From Bradysia coprophila (Eukaryota; Arthropoda; Insecta; Diptera; Sciaridae): a DNA stretch of 64,000 bases. The stretch covers positions 62,001 to 126,000 of the forward strand of contig NW_023503598.1 of NCBI RefSeq assembly GCF_014529535.1. Direction: 5' to 3'. A program made the translations under genes and the position numbers. The notes under the pieces are model-generated. The model made no database searches. It was not told the origin of the DNA and saw only the letters and a program-made list of their open reading frames with translations. This document shows, one piece after another, positions 32,007-44,213 of the stretch (positions within the stretch are counted from its first letter, which is position 1; each line of letters starts with the position of its first letter).

Positions 32007-32092
32007 GAACATGCTTTTTGCTATATAAGACCTCACTAGTCAGAGCTTATTGCTGTCGTTGTCGATAACAGGTGACAGCCGTCTGTAGCAGG
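32007..32092. mobile_element. TTAA MITE relic
   Basis: Right half of the piggyBac-like MITE: ATGCTTTTTGCTATATAAGACCTC, then GCTGTCGTTGTCGATAACAG, then GACAGCCGTCTGTAGCAGG followed by TTAA at 32093-32096. Confidence 0.6.
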
Positions 32093-32306
32093 TTAAGACT
32101 GATTCAATGATATCAAATAAATAACGTTTCACCATCAGTCTGTCATTTTCGAATTTCAATAGCTATTCGAAGGTGGCTTCTCATTTCCGAACCGGATAGA
32201 CTGACAAAAAACACTTTGCATGAAGAAGATGAGGTAGTGTGTAATCATAGTAGCTTGACAAGTCGTACAAAAAATGATCGAAATCGACAAATATTTTCTC
32301 AGCACA

Positions 32307-34131
32307 TCAGACGCGAGACCTAATGTGCAACGGAACATTTCCAACAGGTTTCAGAGTTGCTTGGCTCGTAATCTTGATCGGAACGTCAGTTTTCGGAGAT
32401 GGTTCCAGTATGAAGTTCAGAACAAGGTGAGCCAGTGCCATTTTGCATTCCAAAAGGGCGAAGCGATTTCCTATAGAAAAGGATTGAACGAACAAATTGT
32501 CGACGACACAATTTAAACGTGTACGTGTACGAGGTCCTTGTCCGAATGGACTGTAAGTGCAGAGTGGGCGATGCACAGAATTCTCTTTAGTGAATCGTTC
32601 AGGATCGAATTTTTCAGGTTCAGGCCAATATTCCGGATCGTGGTGCTGCAAAACGACACAGAGAATTTACGAATTTTCTTGATTTGAATCAGTAACTCCT
32701 TACAATTGGATAAATCGGTATGATGACCATGGAATCAGTCGGTAATGTAAAGTTGGTTCCGGGAACGGTGAAAGCTTTCACACTTCTTCTGTCAGTCCGA
32801 CTGAATGGCGGGTATTTTCTCAGAGTCTCTGATCAAATTTTGAAATCGGTTCAAGTACATTTTTGACTCCTCAAGACAAAATTTGCACTCACCAAAAACT
32901 ATCATGTCCAAGTAGCGCAGTCCCTGAATGATATCATAGCTAAACTCACCATGGTTATCATCTACAGCTGCCTTAATCTCCAGATAGAGTCGGTCTTGTA
33001 TTTCAGGATTAACGGCAAGTTCGTAGATAGCAAACGATAACGTAGACTCGGTAGTATCAAATCCACCCAAAAGGAACACGAAACAGTTGGCGATTATCAC
33101 GTCTTCCGTAATAGTTACCGATTGTCCTGCATCACTGCTCAGTTTGGCATTGATTTCGTGGTCATCCAACTGATTCTCATCTTCTTCCGGCAATTGTCCC
33201 AACTGAGCCTCCAACATAATTTGTAGGAAGTCCTCTCTCCTAGTACCATTGTCCCGTCGTAGCCTCAAACTTTCCCTGATCACTTTCGATAGAAACTGGT
33301 CGGCTTCGTCGTCTGTGATTTTTACTTTCAAAATTTTTGCCATTTTGGGGCTGAGCCACAGTAGGAAAAATTTCAACACCGTGCTGACCTTGGCGAATTG
33401 GGTCAGAATTTTATTGCCCATCACGGCATACAATGAATTGGGATCCTCGAAAATGTTTGTTTCAATGCCAAACGCTGCCGACATTATGATATCCATCGTC
33501 AGTTTGTGTACGTTTGGGCGCAGTTCCACTTCACTGCTCTCCGTCAGCTGATCAGTGATATAACGGACCATTTTCTTGGCGCTGGAATCAAAAATCTGGA
33601 AAATTCGTCGAATTTTTCCGCCAGTAAATGTTGGACTAATCGTTGATCGCAGTCTCTTCCAAGCATCGCCGTTGTGATTACCGAGCAAATAGTGCATGTG
33701 CGGATCATTCTCTTCCAGATCGAAGCCTCTTCTATTGACGAAATGATCGAAATCCCTGATTAACACTTGTTTCAGGAGATCCAGATCTGTTATGAACAGG
33801 GCAGGGGCGCCAAACTTGAAATTAATTTACATTTTACTTAGAGATCGAATATGGAATCAGGGAACGAGTAAATCAGGATCAAACACGATCATCAGAAATT
33901 TACCTCCATAACGCCACCGTACTTTTGGGCCTTCAATTGATTGTAAATGTCCGTGTCACTTTTCACGAAATCAAAATCCATTTGAAGCAATTTGGCCCAA
34001 AAACTTTTTGTCTTGGCCATTGACACCCCATTTTGCTCCCAATAGCTTGCCGGATCACTACTTAATAGACGACGTACTATCGACACCACAACAATAACAA
34101 CGGCACTGTAAATTGCAACGTCTGCAATCAT
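32307..34131 (-). CDS. Cytochrome P450 (clan 3, CYP6/CYP9-like) with abnormal heme loop
   Basis: Microsomal monooxygenase of the kind that oxidises plant toxins and insecticides. Four minus-strand exons, 34131-33904, 33814-32893, 32828-32704 and 32645-32307, join in phase (537 residues). Start ATG 34131 gives a membrane anchor (VAIYSAVVIVVVSIV). In order: WKRLRSTISPTFTGGKI (helix C), FVFLLGGFDTTES (I-helix oxygen-binding), ETLRKYPP (K-helix ExxR, built across the second splice), and PEYWPEPEKFDPERF. The heme loop should read FxxGxRxCxG, but here PFGQGPR is followed by TRTRL, then NC, then VVDNLFVQSFS, then IGNRFALLE. If the extra stretch (about 32471-32530) is instead spliced out at its GT..AG, the join is GPRNRF with no cysteine. 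Either way the canonical loop is lost, so the enzyme may be inactive. Confidence 0.88.
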
Positions 34132-34634
34132 TTTTCTCCAACTAGGATTTTGGAATGACTTTTGAATGTGAACAACAACTCCAGTTTGATGTGCACCTTT
34201 CAGATGAGTCACAGACACTTTCCCATTGTATCACAACGGTCATAGAACAGTGATTCATTTGATTGACCTCTTCCATACCTCCGACACCTCCTCATCCGTG
34301 CCGGTTTTTTCAAAGTTTTTAATGACATGCTCAGATGACAGATGACAGATGAAACGTCAGTAAATTTCAGAGTTGAATGAGTTGAATGGAAGAATATTTG
34401 TATTCAATCACACGTGCATTTGCACAGAAAAATAGTTCGATCCGGTCAACTGGAATGGAAAACTAATTCAATTCGCGATTGAATGCGCACAGAGAGTTGC
34501 CTAAATGTAACATACAGTGGAAGCACTCGTGATTAAGCTTGGAAAATCTTTTCAAACTCCCGCTCATCGTTCGTGCATTGATGTTAAAGCTAAAAAATAA
34601 ATTCGAAATTTTGTTGCATGTAAATAGTGTAAAT
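34132..34634. promoter_or_regulatory. Shared intergenic promoter region of the P450 and PRMT7
   Basis: 503 bp between two divergent start codons (34131 on minus, 34635 on plus). It must hold both promoters and 5' leaders. A short repeat GATGACAGATGACAGATGA lies at 34331-34350. No TATA box convincing on either strand. Confidence 0.5.
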
Positions 34635-37600
34635 ATGAGTACGTTTAAGCAGATACTGAATCCAATCACGGGCCGTTCCGAATGGGAACCGCAATGCGAA
34701 AATTATGATTACCATCAGGAGATAGCCCGGGCGGCTTTCGCTGATATGTAAGTGATAATCACACTTCATTATGTCCATTGTCCTGACATTTTACATCACA
34801 ACAACCAGGCTACACGACACTGAGAGGAACCAGAAATACTACAAAGGGCTGCAGATTGCCATCGATAAAATTCATAGACAAGGTGCCAAAGCGAATGTTT
34901 TAGATATCGGCACAGGGACGGGTATCCTGTCAATGATGGCTGTTCGATGTGGTAAGTGGGGCGAAAGTTTTAAAATGCTGGCGGTCACTCAATCGATTGA
35001 ATTAACATTGCAGGCGCAGATTCAGTGACGGCATGTGAAGCGTTCAGGTAATTGAAATTGATTTACGGATGACACAACAAATGAGCCTGCAGGAATCGGC
35101 TGCTTTTCTTAGAACATCGACATTAGCTTGTCTAGATGGTCAATCATTGATATCAGTGTCGGAAGCAATTGTCTATGTGAGAGAAATCTCGAAGCCTGAA
35201 TCGATGAGCTTTACGTGGTACTGTTGCAATGACAGTCTTACGAACTATTGATGACACAAACAGATTCCCGTTCAAATTTACTGAATTTCTTCAAAATTAC
35301 AACGAGAACTTAGTCTCTGCATGTTCCTTAACTCCATCTACAGCAATGACTACAGCAGAACACATTTCTTCAAGTTCTTGCTTACAACTGACCCTAGACA
35401 ACCAAAGCTAATCTTAGAAAATCGGTCCTATTTCTGCAGTCCTTCTTGCAATCATTAATGCTCGGAACGGGTTTTGGTTCGGTCTGTTTGGAACCCGAAC
35501 CTGAACTAAGATTTTAGGTTGGACACGAACTTGACATGACCCGGAAATTTTCGATTTTGGGTTCACCCAAACCTGATCCTAATCTTTCTCGAACCTGAAA
35601 TTTTCAGGATGGATCAGTTCGGATTCGGATAACCCTAAATTGGCCGTAAAACTTTGTGAAGATTACCCGAACCCGACCTGATCCATCCTGAAAATTGCAG
35701 GTTCAGGTCAGGTTCGTGTCAAAATTGAAAGTAAAAGTTCAGATTCGAGTCATACCAATTCAATTTCGGGTCAAACCTGAATTCAGCTACGGATTAAAAT
35801 CCAGTTCGGGTCAACCTGAATTGAAATAGGTCAACCCGATCCGCCTCTTACAATCAATTCATCTCACAGTTCCCCCATTTCGTTCAAATTTCAGGCCAAT
35901 GGCTGATTGCGCTGAAAAAATTATCGAAAAGAATGGCATGAAGGGACTGATTAATGTGATCAAAAAGCGATCGACGGAAATATCAGTAGGCGATGGTGGT
36001 GATATGGAGCGAAGGGCGAACATTCTAGTCACCGAAGTGTTCGACACAGAGCTCATCGGCGAAGGAGCTATCAGCATTTTCAATCATGCTCACAACAAAC
36101 TGCTCGAAAAGAACTGCATTGTCGTACCGGACTCAGCGACGATATATGCGCAGGTCGTTGAATGTCCATTGGCTTGGTCATGGAATATGCCGAAAATTGT
36201 GGCCAATTTAGAGGGCGAAATACTTCTAACAACACCGTCTGATGTAAGTGGTGCTGCAGATGCCTCGAGCCATTGAGACAATTTCCATTAATTTTCTGTT
36301 GTATTTCAGATTCAACAGTGCCCAGGCTCAGCCGCACTACATGACATACAACTGAATCAATTTCCTCTAAAGGACGTGAAGTTCGTAACGGATCCAATTG
36401 CCGTGCAACATTTCGACTGGTCGGGGAAAACGTTACCGCCACTCGAAAATTGCTCGTCGACGAAATTTATCGCACGGCAAAGTGGTAGCTTACACGTAGT
36501 CTTCATGTGGTGGGATTTAAAAATGGATGCCGGCAATCAGATTGTGTTGAGCTGTGCCCCGTTTTGGGCGCATCCGGACTACGAACAACTGCAGGCTGGC
36601 AATCGAAAGGGCATTCCTAACCAGAATGTTATACCGTGGCGAGATCATTGGATGCAGGCACTGTACTATCTGCCGACTGTGACGCAAATTCAACAGTCGG
36701 ACGAAATGTACTTGAACTTCAATCACGACGAATATTCGCTGTGGTTTACCGTTACGAAAATGGAACAGAAACCGACGTCTCTGCGGCAGCCGTTATGCGA
36801 TTGTGGCTTTCATAATGCGTACTCGCGAACCAGATCCGGTCAGTTGAACGACAATTTGCGAAACAAAAAATATTTGAAAGTTCTGGAAGACGAAATCGCA
36901 AAAGATTCCGTCGTCTTGGTGCTGAGCGATGGCTCGTTGTTGGGCTTGGCCATAAGTAGACTGAGCGCTAAAGTGTACTGCTTGGAATCGAATCGCTACT
37001 CCAGCAAAGTGCTACAGAGCTACGTCGACGCCAACCAGTTGAACAACGTGAAAATCGTGAATTGTCTCGGTGAAATTGACAATTTGGACGAGATCACGTG
37101 CGTGTTCGGAGAACCGAGTTTTTTGTCGGCGCTGGTGCCGTGGGACAATTTCTACTTCGGAACGTTGTTGAACCAGATTGCGTCGAAACTGCGAAGCGAT
37201 GTGGTTATCATACCACGACAGGCGACCATTCATGCGGTGGCTGTGGAATTTTTGGATTTGCAGAAGATTCGATCACCGTTGGGCATTTGTGAGGGCTTCG
37301 ATTTAGCCATTTTTGACGAATTCGTGGAGGTAAGAGTTTATGTTGGCTCGGATAGTCATGTAGAAGGAGGGAAGACAGGTCTAGGCGTTTGTTACATTGA
37401 TTCAGACTCCAGGCTGGAGTAAGGGGAAGACTTTTGTTTGAGTCTCTGCAGTCACGACTGTGGAAAATTGAAATTCTAAATCGGTCGACTGACGTCTAAC
37501 TGTCTAGTGACACTGAATCGGGAAGAGATTCGGTGTGATCAGACGTCACATCGCTGACTTCCGTCCTATTTTCTTTGCTTCCCATTCTCTTTCCACAGTT

Positions 37601-38172
37601 CCAACGGTTGTCGGAAATAATTTCTCTTTCCAGAAATCAGCCAACCTAGCCGACTCAATCGTTGAGCCGCAACCACTGTGGGAATATCCATGCCGAGCGC
37701 TCGGCAAACCGAAGGAATTGCTGAAGGTCGATTTCGCAAAGTTTTTGGAAACGAAGAAAACGACCACCGAGCACAAGTTTGAAGTGTAAGTGTAACCTAA
37801 TCCGTCCATGGAAGCGCACATTTTCATGCAAATCATCTCACATTAGATCCGGCTCGTGTAACGGTGTTGCTTTGTGGGTGGACTGGCATCTGACAGGCGA
37901 TTCGAACAAAAAGACGACCGTAACATCCGGGCCATGCACGGACATCGAAGTTGATAAGTTCATCGATTGGGACATTCACTCCAGGTAAGGCATTCCCCGC
38001 TGCCCATTTGGTAATTTGATATTCATGGGAACACTGTGATGAATTTCTGTTTAGGCAAGGCGTTCATTTGCTGCCCCATGCTAAGCATGTCGATCCGAAT
38101 CGAACGATGACATGCGAAACCACATTTCTACCAGACGACGGTGATATTTACTTCAAATTTGACATAAAATAA
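34635..38172 (+). CDS. PRMT7: Protein arginine N-methyltransferase 7
   Basis: Type III arginine methyltransferase (Drosophila Art7): monomethylates arginines of histones and spliceosomal Sm proteins with S-adenosylmethionine. Eight exons, 34635-34747, 34809-34951, 35014-35047, 35895-36243, 36310-37329, 37634-37785, 37847-37984 and 38055-38172, join in phase to 688 residues, the normal size for the two-module enzyme. The N-terminus [20 protein letters not shown] is family-typical. Motif I is [15 protein letters not shown]; double-E loop region [18 protein letters not shown]-terminal half-module begins around [17 protein letters not shown] with a second, degenerate cofactor fold ([18 protein letters not shown]). 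Intron 3 (847 bp) is filled with GGTTCGGGTC-type degenerate repeats. Head-to-head with the P450 and tail-to-tail (173 bp) with the tektin. Confidence 0.97.
35455..35850. repeat. Degenerate GGTTCGGGT-like repeat in PRMT7 intron 3
   Basis: Irregular reiteration of ACCCGAACCTGA, GGTTCAGGTCAGGTTCG and TTCGGGTCAACCTGAATT on both strands; no longer a clean tandem array. Confidence 0.6.
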
Positions 38173-38345
38173 CGTCCTTAAGACTGACAAAACGTTCCGA
38201 TTCAATAAAACTCTGAGCGACAGAATTTTGTGTAAAGTTTCGGCGTTTCATTCAACACCACCGGAGGATTTGAGTGAAAACAAATTTTATTTTGAAGATA
38301 CGTGCGACATAAGACTAAAATCAAGCAGCAAACAAACAAAGGAAT

Positions 38346-39766
38346 TTAATTACGCGGAATCTGGTCCTCCATTTTGGTCAGTTGAATGTTACGATCGGTT
38401 TGGGTGTCAAGCTTTTTGCCACCTTTCAATCGCACACGCAAATCCAAGCCCCGAATGTCGGTCATCAGCGTGTGGTTTTTGTTGTTCAAATCGGTTTCAA
38501 TTCGATTGGAATGACTTTCCAACGTGTTATACGTCGTCTTGGCGCTGTTCAATTGTTCCAACAATATGCGACGTGTCTCGCGCAACTTTTTCACCTCATC
38601 GCACAGCCCGTGATGCGGTTCGTCATTGCACAATTCCATTCCGGAACGGGCTGTTCGATTTTCTAGACGCGTTTCAGCCAGCTTCAGAACGTCGGCTTTC
38701 GCCCGGTACGCGTCTTCCAACTGGAGAATTTCGTTCATGCATCTGTCCATCTCCTCCTTCATTTTCAATTGTTGCCATTCCAATTCGTTCCGGGCCCGTT
38801 GAGTCTCAAATATTCGTTTGCGGAGCGTGTGCTCGGTACGGTCCTGTTGGGCTGACAGAATATTTTTTGCCTTCTCACGGCTAACGAACAACGACTCTCG
38901 CATTGCGTACACATCTTCCAATTCATTGTCGGCGATCCGTTTGATGTTGCGCGAATTTTCCAACCAACCCTCGTAGGTGGATGAGCTGAAAGAAACGGAA
39001 ATGAAGGAATACAGAGGTACAATCGGAGACGATGAAGATTGTGTACTTCTTAAGGATCCTTAGCGGATCCGGTTTATAACTGATGTTCGAGCACTGCTTA
39101 TTCAAACCCAACTGTTGAAGATCCAATTCTTGGGCTGCCGTTTTATTGGAGATTTCCTCGCCAACTTTGAACCGTGTTTCGGCTAAACGATTCAATGCAT
39201 TCCACGCATTGTGACACTGCTCCCGCAACATTTTCTGATTATTCTCAACGACCGACAATTCCCTCTGCAATTCAATGTCAACATCATCGTACGTCAATTC
39301 GGGCTCCAAACGGCTATCACGTGTGGTCAAACATTCCGACACCACGGTCAACGGTGTCACCATTGCTTCCATGTCCTGTTCGGTGGCATCTTTCTCATTT
39401 TTCAACGACTCGATCTCGTTCTCAATGCGACCCATACAGTGTTCCATTGTGATGCGCCATCGGTCCAATTCAGCGATACTGAAACGCAGAAGGAGGTGAG
39501 TCTGCGGATGCACTAGCCTGTTCAACGTTACAAGAGACACAAAACACTCACCGATCGGACAATCTGGCGTTGTTCTGGTACGTATCCCACTCAGTTTGCA
39601 CTTTAGTTTCATTTCTTAGACTGCGAGCGCAGTGTCTCAGATCGTATGAGTCATTTCGGTAGGAATCGGCCACATTTCTCAATTTATTTATTCTTGCGTG
39701 CCAATCATTTAAGCCGACATGCTGCAGAGGCTTTTGATATGTTACGATCGATTGATTTGAACACAT
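38346..39766 (-). CDS. Tektin
   Basis: Coiled-coil filament protein that stabilises the inner wall of doublet microtubules in cilia and sperm flagella. Three minus-strand exons, 39766-39552, 39478-39047 and 38985-38346, join in phase to 428 residues. The protein is almost all long helices with regular E/K/R/L heptads. The tektin signature nonapeptide (usually RPNVELCRD) appears as ARSGMELCND near residue 325. Other family blocks are NDWHARINKLRNVADSYR at the start, YKPDPLRILKNSSTYEGWLE at the second splice, and DIRGLDLRVRLKGGKKLD-type C-terminus. The proline normal in the signature is replaced by serine. Member number within the family is not assigned. Expression is expected in testis. Confidence 0.93.
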
Positions 39767-41220
39767 TTTGTTACGTGGATATTCGTGGATGAGTTAGAAC
39801 ATAAGCGCAAAACTATATCGTTCCAAAAAAATGAAAATTTTGAAACTTCAACTTCCGCTTTTTGCACCGATGACTGTGACTGTATATTAACAACTAAAAA
39901 CGCGATGTATCGGAATTTGTTAACTCCATTCCATTACGAGAAGTAGAGCACTTCATATACTATGTTTGATCAATATATAGATAGGGAAAATAACAAATAC
40001 CATTTTCTACAACGGGGGTCTGTCTAGCCACAATTCAGTCAGTTAATGTGAGCTCATTTTCGAATTGAATTGGGACAGAACAGATAATTCGACGATAAGG
40101 CAAAATGGTAAAATTCATGAGGAACATTACAAGCTGTTTCGCGGTATCTGACTACTTTGGAGTCGAATTATTTTTAGACGAAGGCAGGAATGAAATTGAT
40201 TTATTCATTGTCAATAGTTGTTACAGTACCTCTCTTAAAAGTTTTCTCATCAGTCTTCTATTCGGCTATCATCGTTTTATGTCAATATTCTAACATTGCA
40301 CGACCAAAATTCATTTCTTTTTCATCTGTTATCGATAACGACTTCAGGAATAAATGACAAACTCTGAATAATGCAGTCTTAAATATCAAAAACCATGTTC
40401 AAACAAATGTAGTAGAAGATTTGAATTAAATCTCTTGAAAATACGCTGATCAAATGAAGTAGTAGACGCGAGGTAAAACAACTGATATGCTTGCCGTCGT
40501 CTCTGAAAGTCTAAAGAGAGTAGATATGAAAATATATTTTGAATCATCTGTCGTTGTGTTCCCTTCGGTTCGGAGAAATTGAACAGGAGGAACGTCGTCG
40601 ACAACGCACTGCAAATCGAATGGCATAACCTCCCATATCGCTAAAATAATAATGTGAAAGCACGGACGTTATGTACTTTGTTGGTTTGGACATGCATTTT
40701 CATATAGAAGAAAACACTAACCAGAGCTCATTGTTATCATCGCTGCCGACAACAGCTGACTGGCCGTTTTCCTGTTTGATCAATAGATACTTTGCAATAA
40801 TATTTTGTCTAGCCGAATCACGGTTGACACGAAATCATTAAGCCTTTTATGGGATATTTAAATGAGAAGCAGTAACGATATCTATTAGCACACTATACTT
40901 ATCGTATTCGCTTAAACTAGTAGCGACAACATGTAATAAAACGAACGAGAATCGGTTCAATTTGTATGTCTTACTGACTGGAACAGAATTAATTTATTCC
41001 TTGGTGGTTGTTGGTTTTGGTTTGGTATTTTTAGAAAATGAAAGAAAATTTCCAAAAAAGATTTTCATTCATAATTTTTTGAGCACAGAAAAAATTAATG
41101 GAAAATTATGCTTTCAGATGTGGAAAACAACTAAAGACTAGAGTTTAGGCTCAAACTATTTAATTGGTTTTTTCAGTCGTGTTTGGCTAAAGAAATTTAA
41201 TAAGTATTTGAACACTAAAA
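39767..41220. other. Gene-free spacer
   Basis: 40318-40500 is an eroded TTAA MITE (CATCTGTTATCGATAACG at the left, CTGATATGCTTGCCGTC at the right). No gene is supported. Confidence 0.5.
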
Positions 41221-41824
41221 CATCTCGGTTCGAGATGTAGTAAACGGTTCGAGACGAAGTCGAGAACGTTGTCTACTACATTGAGAACTGAGCTAGCGCC
41301 TCTTTGAAAATCGTCAATTTTGGTCAATTTTTCGAGACAAAATTGATGCTGGAGCCACTCAGCGGAACTTTTTCGAACATAAATGATTTTGCTAAATCTG
41401 TACCTTGTCGGGGCTAGTATTTGACCATAATTTTACATTTATCCGATAAGTTGTAAGGAGAATATTGTCTAAATACACTTTCGCCCCATCGAGTGTAGTG
41501 CATTTTTCTCAGAGGTCCATACCTAAGGTGAAGTGTTTGAAAAAAAAAATCTTCTACAAATGACTCATACGAATCCACCCAACTTGAATTTCAATTGATC
41601 CACGTTTTCGCAAAGTGACTCTTAAGTAAAAGTAGAGTTTTCGTGTGAATTTTGTAAACACGCGAAAACGAGACTTTTCACTTTTATCCCGAGTTATGTA
41701 TAGTATTTTGCATAACAAGGGGCGAAAGTAAAAAAACTCAAACGTGTGAAGTTTGCAGCCCGCGCTGCAGGCAAGGGCGGCAATCACACGATTTGAATTT
41801 TTTTACTTTTGCCCCGAGTGATGC

Positions 41825-42301
41825 ATACTATTTTTCATGCCAAATACTGCGGAAGATTTGTATTTTCGGTCCGAAACAAAACATAATTTTAATTAAACTG
41901 TTGAGTTATCAACAAAATTTGCTATAGAAACACCAAAATGCCGAAAAGCGCGGGGTCCAGGGGGCGGCAGCCCCCTTGTATAAAAATGAAAACAATTTAG
42001 CAAATGAAATTACTGTAAACATACATTCACTTGCTCACAAAACATTTGGCTATCGTCAACACTACACTACACTCAATGCGTACTTTCAATCAAGTGAACA
42101 TGTGTTTTCGAGACATATGAGGACCGAAAGTAAAATGATGACAGTGACATTTACTTTCGGCCCGCAAATACGCAAGCCCACGGGGCGAAAGTAAAATGAT
42201 GACAGTGACATTTACTTTCGGCCCAAGGCCTGAATTTTTTTATTTTCGGTCACCATTTGAGGACCGAAAATACAAACTTTCGCAGTATTTGGCATAAAAT
42301 A
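41825..42301. repeat. Foldback element with inverted arms of about 45 bp
   Basis: GCCAAATACTGCGGAAGATTTGTATTTTCGGTC (41838 onward) is inverted at 42252-42290 (GACCGAAAATACAAACTTTCGCAGTATTTGGC). Between the arms are two copies of GAAAGTAAAATGATGACAGTG followed by ACATTTACTTTCGGCCC (from 42126 and 42188), each itself near-palindromic, and a GC-rich hairpin GGGGGCGGCAGCCCCC at 41960-41975. Confidence 0.7.
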
Positions 42302-42490
42302 GTTATTTGTGTATTTTGGATTTTTCATGTGTCGGGGCCGAAAATGAGGGAGTTTCGATATTTTTCTCAGGTTTTCGACCCCTTACATGAAAATTTTTTT
42401 GAGTATCCGTTTTGGACGATTGATTTTAGGCACTTTCGCATGTAGCCCTCACTTCGTTCGGACTACAACAAGCGAAATTGCCTAAAAACA

Positions 42491-42702
42491 CAATGAAAGT
42501 AGATAAGTAGGTATGGCCAGTCCATACAAGTCGGAGCACATACGAATTTGCATGGCGCCACCTCAAACGAACTCATTTCTAGTGGAAATTTGCACTAGAA
42601 ATGAGTTCGTTTGAGGTGGCGCCATGCAAATTCGTATGTGCTCCGGCTAGAACAAATTTGAACGTTTGGCCATACCTATCTATTTACTTTCGTTGTAAAA
42701 AC
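42491..42702. repeat. Hairpin with a perfect 53-bp stem and 8-nt loop
   Basis: 42532-42584 and 42593-42645 are exact reverse complements, meeting at loop GAAATTTG. The stem contains CATGGCGCCACCTCAAACGA. Outside the perfect stem, an imperfect continuation (AAGTAGATAAGTAGGTATGGCC versus GGCCATACCTATCTATTTACTTT) extends the palindrome to about 212 bp. No coding capacity. Confidence 0.9.
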
Positions 42703-43729
42703 AATCGTCCAAAACAGATACACAAATAACTATTACAAGCTTTTGAAGCCTAAACCAATTTTCTTGTTTACACTAGGCGTGCCACTTTCGATCCTACTTC
42801 AAATTGAGCTAGCACAACTGCTGTCTTGTAAAGGAAAAGTATTAGAACAACTGATGAGCGTTGGACCTTTCCAACCAGGACTGCCAGTACAACGAGATTT
42901 CCGAGGCCGAAACAGCTCTCTCTTTGCTCGATAGTTTATCAAAATGATCTCTACAATAGGAAAGGTGGAAAGGGAAGAGCAACAGCTCTGTTAAGAATTA
43001 CTGAAGAATTGTCATAAGCCTATGTTAGAGTACACCATCCCTGGATTGATCAATATATCCAGACTAAAGATCAATTTTGTAATTTTGGATAAATATTCTA
43101 GGGAAAACAAAAGCATGTAAACACCATTTCCCGCAACTCTCCGTAAGTTTCACTACTTCGCAAAACTGAGAAGATAAATATCGAAGGTCCTGCTGTACGG
43201 CGATGTCCAGATGATTCATTTGATCTGATGAAACTTAAAATAATTTTTTGTTTTTGAATTTTATTTTATTCAATGATGAGCGGTGTATGTACATACATTT
43301 ACACAACACTACAGGGAACAGTTGCTTTTTCGTCCGTATACTGCGTGAATAACCGTATTATCTCCTTCCAGTTCTATAGTTCTAGGATTGGGAAGACAGT
43401 GAAGACCATGAAGACATCACTTATTTTTCGGAACTGACCTCTGGTGACTTCAAACTTGTTAAAAGTCCAAATGTTAGCCGAAAATATGACCAAAAACGTA
43501 AGAAATGTCTAGTGTGTATACCGAGGAAGTGCTAGAAACGTCGGGATTCGACATTATTTTGGACGAGTTACTCCATAAACAGTCAAAAAAACAATTTCAT
43601 CCTGGAACGGGACCAATAACATAGTTATGTCACACGAAAGAGCTTTCGTAAATATAAATTGAATTTTTTATGGGGAAAATCGTCAATAGCATCCCAAATA
43701 TGGAACTTTCCACAATTCTTGATGCGAAA
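42703..43729. other. Spacer, nothing recognised
   Basis: 43428-43490 carries the opening words of the 132-bp tandem unit seen at 30404-30790. An open frame at 42743-42934 has no supporting features. Confidence 0.4.
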
Positions 43730-44213
43730 TCAAGGAGAGGGGAAGTAGTGACGAAATGTATGTGTAAGAAACACTGGAATATATCCATATCTCAGGCTTC
43801 TAAACAGCCGGCCGGCTGAAATCAGAAGTAGTTGAATGTAGCTTTCAAATGACACCACGTTTATGAAAAGTAATTTGGCCAGAGAAAATGTCCTCAAAGT
43901 TGATGAATTTTCCGGGATCATCGGAATTATCGCAATCATTTCTTCCCATGGCTGTGTGTGACCAGTAGAAATCGCATGATCACATAATGCGGCTGTGTTC
44001 ATTGTTACTGATGTCTATGTTATATTTATGCTGACCAGTTCTAGACTTCAAATACTGTAAAGTCTGGCCAACATATCTACATCCACAACTACATTGAATA
44101 GAATATTCATGTGACTGTTTCATCTTCGGTGTCGGATCTTTCAATTTACTGAAAACTGACTTCTTTAAGGGGTTGTCACCTTTGCCAATCAGCATGCGAT
44201 GACATTCTTGCAT
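43730..44213 (-). mobile_element. Penelope-like element fragment (GIY-YIG endonuclease)
   Basis: Minus-strand frames carry SIQCSCGCRYVGQTLQYLKS and RTGQHKY, the GIY-YIG nuclease of Penelope-like elements, followed in another frame by TAALCDHAISTGHTQPWEE, the expected conserved His-containing end. The reverse transcriptase part is absent or unrecognisable upstream (44220-44800). A broken 3' fragment, moderately old. Confidence 0.75.

Noticed and set aside
36080-36442. 120-codon minus-strand frame
   Set aside because: Antisense shadow of PRMT7 exons 4-5, crossing an intron.
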